Positions 52,304-61,523 of a stretch of 64,000 nucleotides of DNA are shown here, one piece after another. Numbering within the stretch: the stretch's first letter is position 1; each line of letters opens with the position of its first letter. The position numbers were made by a program, and so were the translations under genes. The notes beneath the pieces were generated by a model. The model was not told where the DNA came from. It saw nothing but the letters and a program-made list of their open reading frames with translations, and searched no databases. The stretch spans positions 186,001 to 250,000 of the forward strand of contig NZ_QNFY01000006.1 of assembly GCF_003290185.1 (NCBI RefSeq), written 5' to 3'. This DNA comes from Chryseobacterium lathyri (lineage in GTDB: Bacteria > Bacteroidota > Bacteroidia > Flavobacteriales > Weeksellaceae).

Positions 52304-52465
52304 TTAATGATTTTGTTCTAAGACTTTAATGATGGCTCCAAAGATGAAAATGGTCAGGAAAGCCATGAATAGCATATGGTAAGGTTTCAGCCATTTCGGA
52401 GTTTTCGGACCTCTGCTTTTTAATCTTTTTAGCTTGTCGATGCGGTTTAAGGTATTTAAGTCCAT
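52304..52465 (-). CDS. Small membrane peptide of the tandem module, copy A
   Basis: A 53-residue ORF from the ATG at 52465: a basic N-terminal half (MDLNTLNRIDKLKRLKSRGP, then KTPKWLKPYH) and one hydrophobic helix (MLFMAFLTIFIFGAIIKVLE). It is the first gene of the operon. No recognised promoter is seen; the 390 bases upstream hold the 88-base hairpin repeat. Its basic domain plus membrane helix matches copy B in layout though not in sequence. Confidence 0.68.
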   Translation of the reverse strand: MDLNTLNRIDKLKRLKSRGPKTPKWLKPYHMLFMAFLTIFIFGAIIKVLEQNH

Positions 52466-52641
52466 ATTATATATTTTTAAAATAATGAAGCGAATGGCAT
52501 TCCTTTGAAGTGATTTTTATTTAATCAATTGAAAATCAAATAATTATTTAATTTTAATAAAAATATTCGATCTTAAAAAACATGTCAAAATGATAAGGTT
52601 TTTATCAAAACGAAATGAAGGAACTTATTTATGATTTAATT

Positions 52642-52729
52642 ATCTGCTTCATCTGCAAAATCTGCGGGAAACATAAACAGTTGATATTTTAATTTTTTAT
52701 CTCTCACAGATTTTGCAGATGGAGCAGAT
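52642..52729. repeat. 88-base hairpin repeat (GCAGAT family)
   Basis: Left arm 52642-52669 and right arm 52702-52729 match at 25 of 28 positions; two of the three differences are G-T wobbles. The loop is 32 bases and a T tract follows on the plus strand. It is related to the repeat at 10871-10948. Confidence 0.85.
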
Positions 52730-52801
52730 TTTTTTAGTCTTAGTTTATCAGTTGACAAAACTTAATGTTATATCAATTTTTGGTTTTTGGGATTATTTTA
52801 T

Positions 52802-52835
52802 TTGTATGATGGAAAGAATAGAATGAATATCTTTG
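52802..52835 (+). promoter_or_regulatory. Promoter that fixes the start of the YejK-like gene
   Basis: TTG at 52802-52804, a 23-base spacer and TATCTTTG at 52828-52835. It lies after the possible upstream starts (TTG at 52787 and ATG at 52823), so translation must begin at the ATG at 52856. Confidence 0.7.
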
Positions 52836-52855
52836 CACTCCAAATTATTCAGGAC

Positions 52856-53869
52856 ATGTTTTCAAAAATTATAGTACACAGAGTAGGAAATAAAATCAAC
52901 GGAGAATCTTTAACGCTGTCTCAGGAAGAGCTGAAGCTGGAAGAAGGAATGGCAGAATTGCTTGAAGATTACTTTTTAGGTTCTTTTAAATCAGAAGAAA
53001 CCTTCAATTTTTACAGTGACACGTATTTGGTCAATAATCCGGTATACAGTTCAGTATCCGAGATCTTTGAAGACAAGGCCAAATTCCTTTGGGAATCTGA
53101 AAATATTGCAAAACATCTTTTTGAAGCGGCTGAAAATCCAAGAGTTCAGGGTGGGGAGCTGTTTATTGTACTTTTCGAGGAAGAAAGTGACCGTCCGGAT
53201 AAAGTAGATAAGATCGGGATCTTTAAAACCGAAAAGAGAGAATCTTTCCTGAAAATTTCGCCTAAGGAAGAAACATTTGATATTGAAAAAGACCAGGGAA
53301 TCGGTTTGTCTAAAATTGATAAGGCAGCTTTGATCTATAACAATAATAAAGAGACCGGATATGTACTTTCTGTAGTTGATAATAACAAAAACGGAGATAT
53401 GTACTATTGGTTCGAAGATTTCCTGAAAGTAAAACAGCGTGACGACGAATATTTTCATACCCAGGAAGCTTTGATGGTGTACAAAGATTATATCACCAAG
53501 CAACTTCCGCAGGAATTTGAAGTTTCCAAAGCAGACCAGGCAGATTTCCTCAATAAATCCATCAATTTCTTCAAGGAAAAAGAAGAATTTAAGCTGGATG
53601 ATTTTGCCAATGAAGTATTGGGAGACCAGCACGTCATTGAAAGTTTCGTGAACTTCAAGACCGATTATGAACAGGATATGCAGGTGAATATTGCTGAAGA
53701 ATTCCCGATCAGTGAAGCAGCAGTAAAGAAAACCCAGCGTCATTTCAAAAGTATTATCAAACTGGACAAGAACTTCCATATCTATATTCACGGTGACAGG
53801 CAGAAGCTCGAAATGGGAGAAGATGACAAAGGAAAATACTACAGACTTTACTTCGATAAAGAAGTTTAA
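52856..53869 (+). CDS. Nucleoid-associated protein (YejK/NdpA-like)
   Basis: Started at 52856, the protein has 337 residues, close to the 335 of E. coli YejK. It begins MFSKIIVHRVGNKINGESLTL, the conserved opening of the family, and contains the typical conserved blocks (GELFIVLFEEESDRPDKVDK, DYITKQLPQEFEVSKADQ). The family binds the nucleoid as a 37-kDa protein; the exact role is unknown. A strong promoter precedes it. Confidence 0.88.
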   Translation: MFSKIIVHRVGNKINGESLTLSQEELKLEEGMAELLEDYFLGSFKSEETFNFYSDTYLVNNPVYSSVSEIFEDKAKFLWESENIAKHLFEAAENPRVQGGELFIVLFEEESDRPDKVDKIGIFKTEKRESFLKISPKEETFDIEKDQGIGLSKIDKAALIYNNNKETGYVLSVVDNNKNGDMYYWFEDFLKVKQRDDEYFHTQEALMVYKDYITKQLPQEFEVSKADQADFLNKSINFFKEKEEFKLDDFANEVLGDQHVIESFVNFKTDYEQDMQVNIAEEFPISEAAVKKTQRHFKSIIKLDKNFHIYIHGDRQKLEMGEDDKGKYYRLYFDKEV

Positions 53870-53932
53870 AAAGAGAAAAGCCCATTAAAGAATAATATCA
53901 TAACTTTATATCGCACCGCAAAATAAACAGTT

Positions 53933-54892
53933 ATGAAATTTATGATCATTTTCTGGACGCTTTATATGCTTTTTTTCTGCATACCATTTCCGATCTTTAT
54001 TTATATGACGACTTCGGAAATAACAACGGAACCGAGAAATACATTGGCAGTGAGCTATGTATATCTCGGTTTTTCTTTGTTAATATGGCTGTATATCTTA
54101 GCTTTTCTGATCAACAATCTTCTTATTAAAACCTTTAAGGAAAAAAATACTATCAGCTATATTTTGCAGAACGGACTTCCGAGGGAAGCGGAAATTACAG
54201 ACTATAAGCTTGTAAAATATAATCCCAGAACCAATATCAATCTCATCCATATTGTGCTTTCTTTTCAGAATCTCCGTAATACATTGATCCGGCACGAAAT
54301 GATGTTCTATGATACAAAACCCCAGGAAAAAAGATTTGACGTTGGGAAAATGGTTAAAATACTTCTGAATCCTGATCCTTCGAAAGAGCCTTATTTTATT
54401 CTAAGCGGGGCACAGACTAAATTTAAAGTTAAAAATATGATCTTGAGGATCTTATTTGTGATTTTTATGATCGTTTATGTCATAGGTCTGTACGCTTATT
54501 TTTACCTCAGGGAATCATTTGATTTCGGCTGGAGGTTCCTTACCTTTATGCATCCAATTATTTTCAGCGGGGTCATGTTTATTTTAACCCTTTTGGTATA
54601 TAAGCTGATCGTTGGAAAATTTATAAAGAATAAAAAAGAAGAACAGATCCTGTTTGCCGGGAGAAGTGCTCAGGCAGAAATCATCAGTGTCAGTCAAACC
54701 GGATTAACAGTGAATGATCAGCCCCAAATCATGTTTCAAGTTAGATTTAAAGACTTTAAAGGTATTGAACATATGGCAGTTTACAAAAAGATTGTACGGC
54801 TTCTTGATCTTTCTTCTGTTCCAAAACAGGGAACTGTGGAAATTCTGTACAACGAAAACGATCCTAAAAAAATAACGATCCCGGAAATTTAG
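53933..54892 (+). CDS. Membrane protein, possibly DUF3592 family
   Basis: The 319-residue protein has four predicted helices in two pairs (about 5-25 and 42-62; 170-192 and 202-225), each pair followed by a soluble beta domain. These domains share a pattern: EAEITDYKLVKYNPRTN and QAEIISVSQTGLTVN, then a segment ending in VEILYNENDPKKI. The repeat suggests an internal duplication. I cannot assign a function; DUF3592 is the closest family that comes to mind. It follows the YejK-like gene by 63 bases. Confidence 0.65.
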   Translation: MKFMIIFWTLYMLFFCIPFPIFIYMTTSEITTEPRNTLAVSYVYLGFSLLIWLYILAFLINNLLIKTFKEKNTISYILQNGLPREAEITDYKLVKYNPRTNINLIHIVLSFQNLRNTLIRHEMMFYDTKPQEKRFDVGKMVKILLNPDPSKEPYFILSGAQTKFKVKNMILRILFVIFMIVYVIGLYAYFYLRESFDFGWRFLTFMHPIIFSGVMFILTLLVYKLIVGKFIKNKKEEQILFAGRSAQAEIISVSQTGLTVNDQPQIMFQVRFKDFKGIEHMAVYKKIVRLLDLSSVPKQGTVEILYNENDPKKITIPEI

Positions 54893-54935
54893 AAAGATGA
54901 AAAATAAATAACCGGAACTCAGGTAAAATAGAAAA

Positions 54936-54965
54936 AAGCGGATTGGCAATTTGCTTCCTCCGCTT
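54936..54965. terminator. Weak terminator between the membrane protein gene and sdhB
   Basis: AAGCGGA (54936-54942) and TCCGCTT (54959-54965) form a short stem with A/T tracts outside; convergent genes meet here. Confidence 0.5.
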
Positions 54966-54979
54966 ACTTTTATGTCCTT

Positions 54980-55735
54980 TTATTTATTCCTTTTCTTAAA
55001 AAACAATGCTCTTCCATACTCATAATTCATCCGGGCAATATTCAGCACAGAAATTCCCTGAGGACATTCCACTTCACAGGCTTCCGTATTGGAGCAATGC
55101 CCGAAAAGTTCATGATCCATCTGGGTAACCATACTCAGGACACGTTCGCTCCTTTCCTCCTTACCCTGAGGGAGAAGGACCATGTGGGTGATTTTTGCCG
55201 AAGTGAATAAGGCAGCACTTCCGTTTTTGCAGGTGGCTACACATGCACCACACCCGATGCAGGCTGCAGAATCGAACGCTTCCTCAGCTGTTTGGTGAGT
55301 TACTGCTATAGCTGTTGCATCAGGAGCCTGACCCGTATTCACCGATACAAATCCGCCTGAAGAAATAATCCTGTCAAAAGCCGACCGGTCTACTTTAAGG
55401 TCTTTCTTCACCGGGAAAGCTTCTGCCCGGAAAGGTTCGATTAAAATAGTTTCACCATCTTTAAAAGACCGTAAGTGAAGCTGACAGGTCGTTGTATTTT
55501 TTAAAGGACCATGGGCAATTCCGTTGATCATCATACCGCACTGTCCGCAGATCCCTTCACGGCAGTCGTGATCGAATTCTACAGGTTCGTCACCTTCCGT
55601 AATGAGCTTTTCATTTAAAGTATCCAGCATTTCCAGGAAAGACATATGGGGATTCAGTTCTTTCAGGTCATAACTGACCAGTTTCCCTTCGCTCTTTCTG
55701 TCTTTCTGTCTCCATATCTTAAGATGTAAATCCAT
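54980..55735 (-). CDS. sdhB: Succinate dehydrogenase iron-sulfur subunit
   Basis: The 251-residue protein carries the three clusters' cysteines: the [2Fe-2S] set in CREGICGQCGMMING, and the [4Fe-4S]/[3Fe-4S] sets in CIGCGACVATCKNGSA and CSNTEACEVECPQGI. It passes electrons from the flavoprotein to the membrane quinone. It is 12 bases after sdhA. Confidence 0.96.
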   Translation of the reverse strand: MDLHLKIWRQKDRKSEGKLVSYDLKELNPHMSFLEMLDTLNEKLITEGDEPVEFDHDCREGICGQCGMMINGIAHGPLKNTTTCQLHLRSFKDGETILIEPFRAEAFPVKKDLKVDRSAFDRIISSGGFVSVNTGQAPDATAIAVTHQTAEEAFDSAACIGCGACVATCKNGSAALFTSAKITHMVLLPQGKEERSERVLSMVTQMDHELFGHCSNTEACEVECPQGISVLNIARMNYEYGRALFFKKRNK

Positions 55736-55747
55736 AATTTCTGTTTT

Positions 55748-57664
55748 TTATTTGTAGCTTCTTACTGTCGGCTGTATTTCTTCAAATATCAACGGTTCTT
55801 TAATTAGTTCCGGTTCGGCACTTTCGCCTTTCCATGCCCATGCTGAGATAAACTGATATTCGGTATCATTTCTTAACGCTTCTCCGTCCGGAGTTTGAAA
55901 TTCTTCGCGGAAGTGGGCACCACAGGACTCATTCCGGGTTAAAGCATCATAGCACATGAGCTCACCGATCTCGAAATAATCGGCTACACGTCCTGCTTTT
56001 TCTAGTTCTGAATTCATCTGGTTACCCTGTCCGGAAACCCGTACATCTCTGTAAAATTCCTGTTTTAATTTCCTGATTTCTTCTATTGCGTATTTCAAAC
56101 CATCTTCATTTCTGGCCAGACCGCAGTAATCATATAAAAGTTTCCCCAAAGTTTTATGGAAATAATCAACTGTTTTGGTTCCTTTAATATCCATGAAATC
56201 CTGGATCTGTTCTTTCACCGTTTTTTCTGCCACATCAAACTCAGGAGCATCAGGTGAAATTTTTCCGGTATGAATCTCATCGGCCAGATAATTGGCAATG
56301 GTATAAGGTGCAATAAAATAGCCGTCCACAGAAGCCTGCAGCAATGAATTGGCTCCCAGTCTGTTGGCCCCGTGATCCGCAAAATTAGCTTCTCCCAAAG
56401 CAAACAATCCGGGAATAGTGGTCATCAGCTCATAATCTACCCAAAGCCCACCCATTGAAAAGTGAGCAGAAGGAGAGATCATCATCGGTTCATTATAGGC
56501 ATTGTATCCTGTGATTTTAAGGTACATATCGAATAAATTGCCATATTTCTCCTGAATCTTTTCTTTTCCCTGTTCTCGTATCGCTTTGGAAAAATCAAGA
56601 TAAACAGCATTTTTCAAGGGCCCGATTCCAAAACCGGCGTCAATTCTTTCTTTGGCGGCACGGGAAGAAATATCTCTTGGAGCCAGGTTTCCAAAAGCAG
56701 GATACCGGCGTTCCAGATAATAATCTCTTTCGTTTTCCGGAATATCATTGGGCGGTCTGGTTTCATCAGCTTTTGAAGGAACCCAGATCCTTCCGTCATT
56801 ACGCAATGATTCTGACATTAGGGTTAATTTAGACTGATAATCTCCCGATTGCGGAAGGGAAGTAGGATGTACCTGAATCCAGCTCGGGGAAGCCATTAAA
56901 GCGCCTTTTTTGTGAGCCCGCCAAATCGCAGAACCGTTGCATCCCATCGCCAAGGTTGACAGATAATAAATCTTTCCATAACCTCCGGTTGCCAGAATAA
57001 CTGCATGGGCAGCATGTCTTTCAATTTCCCCGGTATCTAAATTTCTGACGATAATTCCTCTTGCTTTGCCATCGATCACGACCAGATCAAGCATTTCATG
57101 TCTGGAATACAGTTGCACGGTACCTTTTCCAACCTGTCTCATCAGTGCCTGATAGGCCCCCAGAAGCAGCTGCTGCCCGGTTTGTCCCCTTGCATAAAAT
57201 GTCCGGCTCACCTGAACGCCACCGAATGAACGATTGTTGAGATAACCACCGTATTCACGTCCGAACGGCACACCCTGCGCTACGGCCTGATCGATGAGGT
57301 TTAAAGAACATTCTGCCATGCGGTAAACATTGGCTTCGCGGGCTCTGAAATCTCCTCCTTTCAGCGTATCTACAAACATTCTGTAGACGCTGTCACCATC
57401 ATTTTTATAATTTTTAGCGGCATTCACGCCGCCTTGTGCGGCTACAGAATGGGCTCTTCTCGGGCTGTCCTGGAAACAAAATGATTTCACATTGTAACCC
57501 ATCTCACCCAGAGAAGCAGCAACAGAGCTTCCTGCCAGTCCGGTTCCCACAACAATAATGTCCAGCTTTTTACGGTTAGCAGGATTGACGAGCTTAGCTT
57601 TCTTTTTATAGTTGTCCCATTTTTGTTCCAATGGGCCTTGAGGTATTTTTGAATTTAAGATCAT
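55748..57664 (-). CDS. sdhA: Succinate dehydrogenase flavoprotein subunit
   Basis: I start at the ATG at 57664 ([20 protein letters not shown]), since the upstream frame overlaps the sdhC gene end. The 638-residue protein has the FAD-binding [19 protein letters not shown], the FAD-linked histidine region [17 protein letters not shown], and the substrate-binding [11 protein letters not shown] and [20 protein letters not shown] segments. The enzyme oxidises succinate to fumarate (or the reverse under anaerobic conditions). Confidence 0.95.
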   Translation of the reverse strand: MILNSKIPQGPLEQKWDNYKKKAKLVNPANRKKLDIIVVGTGLAGSSVAASLGEMGYNVKSFCFQDSPRRAHSVAAQGGVNAAKNYKNDGDSVYRMFVDTLKGGDFRAREANVYRMAECSLNLIDQAVAQGVPFGREYGGYLNNRSFGGVQVSRTFYARGQTGQQLLLGAYQALMRQVGKGTVQLYSRHEMLDLVVIDGKARGIIVRNLDTGEIERHAAHAVILATGGYGKIYYLSTLAMGCNGSAIWRAHKKGALMASPSWIQVHPTSLPQSGDYQSKLTLMSESLRNDGRIWVPSKADETRPPNDIPENERDYYLERRYPAFGNLAPRDISSRAAKERIDAGFGIGPLKNAVYLDFSKAIREQGKEKIQEKYGNLFDMYLKITGYNAYNEPMMISPSAHFSMGGLWVDYELMTTIPGLFALGEANFADHGANRLGANSLLQASVDGYFIAPYTIANYLADEIHTGKISPDAPEFDVAEKTVKEQIQDFMDIKGTKTVDYFHKTLGKLLYDYCGLARNEDGLKYAIEEIRKLKQEFYRDVRVSGQGNQMNSELEKAGRVADYFEIGELMCYDALTRNESCGAHFREEFQTPDGEALRNDTEYQFISAWAWKGESAEPELIKEPLIFEEIQPTVRSYK

Positions 57665-57675
57665 AACTTTTCTTT

Positions 57676-58332
57676 TTAATGGGCAGTAAAGAATACGTAA
57701 ACCGGCATCAGCGCAAAACCTACGCTGATAATTACTGAATAGACAATTCCGGCAGTTTTGAACCATTTTACAAACTTAGGATGGTATAATCCCAGCGTTC
57801 TGGCCGCACTGTGAATCCCATGAATGAGGTGATAGCATAAAGCCCCCATTGATACTACGTAAATGATAACGTACCACCATTCTTTGAAAACCGTTACGAC
57901 AAGAATGTACAGGTCTTTATTTCCGTTGTCATCCAGTGGTGGGTTTCCAAATTTGTAGACGTACCAGAAATTCTGGAAGTGGATTACCAAAAAGATCAAA
58001 ATCAGCGTTCCCAGAATTCCCATATTACGGGAATACCATTTACTTGCTCTTCCACGTCTTTCCGACTGGTAACTGCCTCCCGATTTTTTATTTTTTAAAG
58101 TAATGACCAGTCCGTCCAGAGCATGCAGAATAATACTTGCATACAGAACGTACGAAACCATTTTGATCAGAATATTTCCGGACAGAAAATGTGAATAGGC
58201 ATTAAACTGTAAGTGCGCCTGCTCCGGCGGAAGAAACAGCTGGAGGTTTCCCAAGAAATGGATCAACAGGAAGAAGCTCAGGAATAGTCCTGTAAGGCAC
58301 ATCAGCATTTTTCTTGACAAGGTTGACAGCAT
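57676..58332 (-). CDS. sdhC: Succinate dehydrogenase cytochrome b subunit
   Basis: The 218-residue protein has five membrane helices and His residues for two b hemes, the single-chain cytochrome b558 type of Bacteroidota and Bacillus ([20 protein letters not shown] opening, [15 protein letters not shown]). It anchors SdhAB and reduces menaquinone. It precedes sdhA by 11 bases. Confidence 0.93.
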   Translation of the reverse strand: MLSTLSRKMLMCLTGLFLSFFLLIHFLGNLQLFLPPEQAHLQFNAYSHFLSGNILIKMVSYVLYASIILHALDGLVITLKNKKSGGSYQSERRGRASKWYSRNMGILGTLILIFLVIHFQNFWYVYKFGNPPLDDNGNKDLYILVVTVFKEWWYVIIYVVSMGALCYHLIHGIHSAARTLGLYHPKFVKWFKTAGIVYSVIISVGFALMPVYVFFTAH

Positions 58333-58348
58333 ATTTTTGATTTAATGA

Positions 58349-59779
58349 TTAATAATATCCTAAAACTTTCATCCACAGTCCTCCGACTACCATATAGATG
58401 ATAAGTAACACGATTCCGATTTCAAGACCTCTCAGCCACCAGGCTTTCAGTTCGACATAACCGCTTCCGTAGAATACCGGAGCAGGACCATGGCCGTAAT
58501 GGGTAAGCACCCCGTAAATTGAGCCTAAGAAACCAAGCATCATCGCCAATAGCATAGGCGGGATTCCTAGAGAAACACCAACTCCCAATAAAGCTGCATA
58601 CATAGCAGCTACGTGAGCCGTTGCACTCGCAAAAATATAGTGGCTGAAAAAGTATACGACAATAATTACCGGAAAGGCAACCTGCCAGCTTAATCCACCG
58701 ATTTTTACTTTGATCAAATCACTGAACCAGCCAATAAAACCAAGTTCATTTAAAGAACTGGCCATCATCACCAGAACAGCGAACCATACAATCGTGTCCC
58801 AGGCTCCTTTTTCACCTTTGATATCTTCCCAGGTCAATACAGAAGTAAGAAGCAACATCGTCAATCCAATAAAAGCTGTTGTAGTAGCATCGATAGACAA
58901 TGCTCCTCCAAATATCCAAAGCGCTAAAAGAATGAAAAATGCCAATAACATCAGCCATTCATTTCTGGAAATAGGCCCCATTTCTTTTAATTTCTGAGCC
59001 GCCATTCTCGGGGCATCACCTGTTTTTTTCAATTCAGGCGGATATAATTTGTATAAAACTAAAGGAACGACAAAGAATGCAACCAATCCCGGAACAAAAC
59101 CAGCTGCAGCCCATGACATCCAGGTGATATTGATCCCTAAATTGGCTGCAAATTTCTGACACATCGGGTTACTCGCGGTTCCGGTAAGAAACATAGATGA
59201 AGCGATGAGGTTCATATAGTAACTGTTCAGGGTAAGGAAAGAGCCCAGTTTTCTATGGGTTTCCGGCTTTTCAGGAACAGAATCGAAACTGATAGCCATA
59301 GATTTCATAATCGGGTAGATGATTCCGCCACCTCTTGCAGTGTTACTCGGAATGGCTGGAGCTAAACAAACATCTGCAAGTCCAAGCCCGTAAGCCAGTC
59401 CCAATGAGCTTTTACCGAATATTCTGATGAATAAAAAGGCAATCCGGTTTCCCAATCCGGTTTTGATAAATCCTCTGGCAATAAAGAATGAGATCCCGAT
59501 AAGCCAAATTACTTTATCTCCGAATCCGGAAAGTGCTTTTGTGATGGATTTTCCTGCATCTCCGGGAGCTACAACCTGTGTAAGTGCTGTAAATACAATG
59601 GCCATCATACACATGGTGCCCATAGGTGCTGCTTTAAGGATGATACCTAATATGGTTGCTGCAAAAATAGCAAACAGATGCCATGCGTTTTCGGCAACAC
59701 CTTCCGGAGCGGGAATAAACCATATGATCAGCGCAACGGCAAACGTTATCGCGATATTTCTGATATTAATTTCTTTCAT
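58349..59779 (-). CDS. DASS-family anion:Na+/H+ symporter (dicarboxylate type)
   Basis: The 476-residue protein has about 12 helices and the DASS/CitT motifs SNTARGGGIIYPI and LTGTASNPM (the two SNT-like re-entrant loops) plus FASATAHVAAMYAA. Close relatives exchange or import citrate, tartrate or C4-dicarboxylates. It lies 16 bases before sdhC and 21 bases after the porin gene; this supports succinate or fumarate as substrate, as inference. Confidence 0.9.
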   Translation of the reverse strand: MKEINIRNIAITFAVALIIWFIPAPEGVAENAWHLFAIFAATILGIILKAAPMGTMCMMAIVFTALTQVVAPGDAGKSITKALSGFGDKVIWLIGISFFIARGFIKTGLGNRIAFLFIRIFGKSSLGLAYGLGLADVCLAPAIPSNTARGGGIIYPIMKSMAISFDSVPEKPETHRKLGSFLTLNSYYMNLIASSMFLTGTASNPMCQKFAANLGINITWMSWAAAGFVPGLVAFFVVPLVLYKLYPPELKKTGDAPRMAAQKLKEMGPISRNEWLMLLAFFILLALWIFGGALSIDATTTAFIGLTMLLLTSVLTWEDIKGEKGAWDTIVWFAVLVMMASSLNELGFIGWFSDLIKVKIGGLSWQVAFPVIIVVYFFSHYIFASATAHVAAMYAALLGVGVSLGIPPMLLAMMLGFLGSIYGVLTHYGHGPAPVFYGSGYVELKAWWLRGLEIGIVLLIIYMVVGGLWMKVLGYY

Positions 59780-59800
59780 GATCTATAAATCTTTAAGCGG

Positions 59801-60961
59801 TTAAAATCTACTTTGTACCTGAACAATGAACAAATTATTATTGTATTGTGATGTGTTTTCTATCTGGTGCCTGTAACGATCAAACTGTACACCCAGCTGG
59901 ATTCTTGCACCATAGTTTTTCAGGAATTCCAGTCCGAACATAGGTGTAATGGTCTGTCTTGGATTGGAGTTCAGCCTGAAGTTGGTATCCAGATATTCAT
60001 ACCGGCATGACAGCTCGAAGGCGCTGAGGTTTTTGTGATTGATCTCGTATCTTACATTCGGAAGGAAGTAAGCGCCACGGATCAGATACTGGTCAGGATT
60101 CGAAGGTCTGAGCTCAGGATCGATCGTGTTGTAAAGAACATGATTGGTTGCCTGTTTGGCTTCCAACTGCATGTCCAGACTCCATTTCGGATCAAACTGG
60201 ATCAGCGAGCTGAGGTCAATTCCTACTGCATATACTTTTTTACTTAAAACTTCACCGACACCACCGTTCAAGCCGACATTGAAATTATATTTTTTAGACA
60301 AACCGAAAACCAATCTCGTAGAATACTGCTTCCCGTTATCGTTGTCATTGATCTGATTCTTTCCATTTCCATTAACAACTGAAACAGCATACTGGAAAGG
60401 TATTTGTCCCAGTTGAAGCTGTCCGGTTGCAGAAAGTCCGATCTGAAAGCTTGTCCAGCCCAGTTTCCCGAATTCTGTATACTGATTGGACCAATCCAAA
60501 GACTTAATGATATCAATAGGATACGTTTCTTCAATCCCGAACCAAGGTCTGAACTGACCCACGGTAAAGGCTAATTTAGGATTGAAAGTATATTTCAGGT
60601 AAGCATTTTCAAGGACCCTGCTTTTAGGGTCGTTTTTAAAGTCAGCGAAATTGGCGAGTGCTACGACTTCTGTTCTTTTGCTGATTTGTGCACGTACCTG
60701 AACCCTCATATACTTGAGCATAAAATTGTTGCTGGTTCCTGATCCGTCTGTGTGATGCAGGCCGTTCACATCGACATCTTCGGCCATACCTACAAGATAG
60801 CGTGCCTGAAAAAGTCCTTTTATCTGAAGTACAGGGTATTTCACATGGTCTTCTTCCTGTTTATCGGGGCGGAGTGAGTCCTGAATCTGTGCATTCGCTG
60901 AAAAAGCAGCCAATAAAATGCATAGTAACAGGCTTCTCTTTTTTGGTGAAAAAAGGGTCAT
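59801..60961 (-). CDS. Outer-membrane porin (OprO/OprP-like)
   Basis: The 386-residue protein has a signal peptide (LLLCILLAAFSANAQ) and a beta-barrel of repeated strands typical of the Porin O/P family (KYMRVQVRAQISKRTEVVAL, TVGQFRPWFGIEETY) with a terminal FIVQVQSRF strand. It opens the outer membrane to anionic solutes. It is the first or second gene of the porin-transporter-sdh run. Confidence 0.87.
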   Translation of the reverse strand: MTLFSPKKRSLLLCILLAAFSANAQIQDSLRPDKQEEDHVKYPVLQIKGLFQARYLVGMAEDVDVNGLHHTDGSGTSNNFMLKYMRVQVRAQISKRTEVVALANFADFKNDPKSRVLENAYLKYTFNPKLAFTVGQFRPWFGIEETYPIDIIKSLDWSNQYTEFGKLGWTSFQIGLSATGQLQLGQIPFQYAVSVVNGNGKNQINDNDNGKQYSTRLVFGLSKKYNFNVGLNGGVGEVLSKKVYAVGIDLSSLIQFDPKWSLDMQLEAKQATNHVLYNTIDPELRPSNPDQYLIRGAYFLPNVRYEINHKNLSAFELSCRYEYLDTNFRLNSNPRQTITPMFGLEFLKNYGARIQLGVQFDRYRHQIENTSQYNNNLFIVQVQSRF

Positions 60962-60986
60962 AGTATTTGTGTTAATGGATTATTAT

Positions 60987-61145
60987 TTAAAAGTTCCGGA
61001 AATTTGAAAGGCATTGACTCCAATTCATAGGATGAGTATCGATTATCCTATTTTTTTGAGCCTTTGTAATTTCGTTTATACTGACGTTATAACTGGTTCC
61101 TAATATGCAAATAGAGATGACGATTATTAAAGGGAACTTTTTCAT
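60987..61145 (-). CDS. Possible small secreted peptide
   Basis: A 52-residue frame from the ATG at 61145: MKKFPLIIVISICILGTSYN looks like a signal peptide, followed by about 30 polar residues ending LSNFRNF. It lies 25 bases upstream of the porin gene on the same strand and would be the first gene of that transcript. Without an orthologue comparison it could be chance. Confidence 0.4.
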   Translation of the reverse strand: MKKFPLIIVISICILGTSYNVSINEITKAQKNRIIDTHPMNWSQCLSNFRNF

Positions 61146-61523
61146 AGTCGTGTTATTTGAATTTAAATGAGAATTTAATTGGAGATAATGTGAAAAAAAT
61201 CAACAATTTTTAAACGTATTCATTGTTTGGTGATATAAATTTAATAAATTTTGCTTAATTAACATAATTATTTCAGGTGTTAATCCGAAATTCATGCAAT
61301 GAATCATGATCAGAAAATTTAACTTGATTTGTTTCAAAATTTTTAATATATTATGAATAAAGTCCATTATTATATTAAAAAAGCGGGAGTATTTGCGCTG
61401 GAATTCAGGAGGTTTCAGCTTATTAATTATAGGAATAATGATGTTTCAGGAACTTCGTGATTTAATACCACAAAGTAATATGCCGTTAAAAAAATCGTTA
61501 TCTTTGATAGATCAAAGAAATAT
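61146..61523. other. Gene-free spacer before the phytochrome gene
   Basis: AT-rich sequence, divergent promoter region of the porin run and the phytochrome. A TATCTTTG box at 61499-61506 lies 17 bases before the phytochrome ATG, but no well-spaced TTG is seen. A 35-codon frame from 61353 has no further support. Confidence 0.5.

Noticed and set aside
51240..52465. Calling the tandem modules a toxin-antitoxin system
   Set aside because: The peptides resemble type I toxins only in being short and hydrophobic, but their partner genes are translated proteins and no antisense RNA or known antitoxin is seen.
52787..52855. Earlier starts for the YejK-like gene (TTG at 52787, ATG at 52823)
   Set aside because: The TTG-N23-TATCTTTG promoter at 52802-52835 lies after them or overlaps them, and the family N-terminus begins at the ATG at 52856.
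53051..53791. 246-codon antisense frame inside the YejK-like gene
   Set aside because: Rich in Phe, Ile and Cys as expected of the complement of a Lys/Glu-rich gene; no start context or family.
61353..61460. 35-codon frame upstream of the phytochrome
   Set aside because: No signal, no conserved look and no promoter; kept as spacer.
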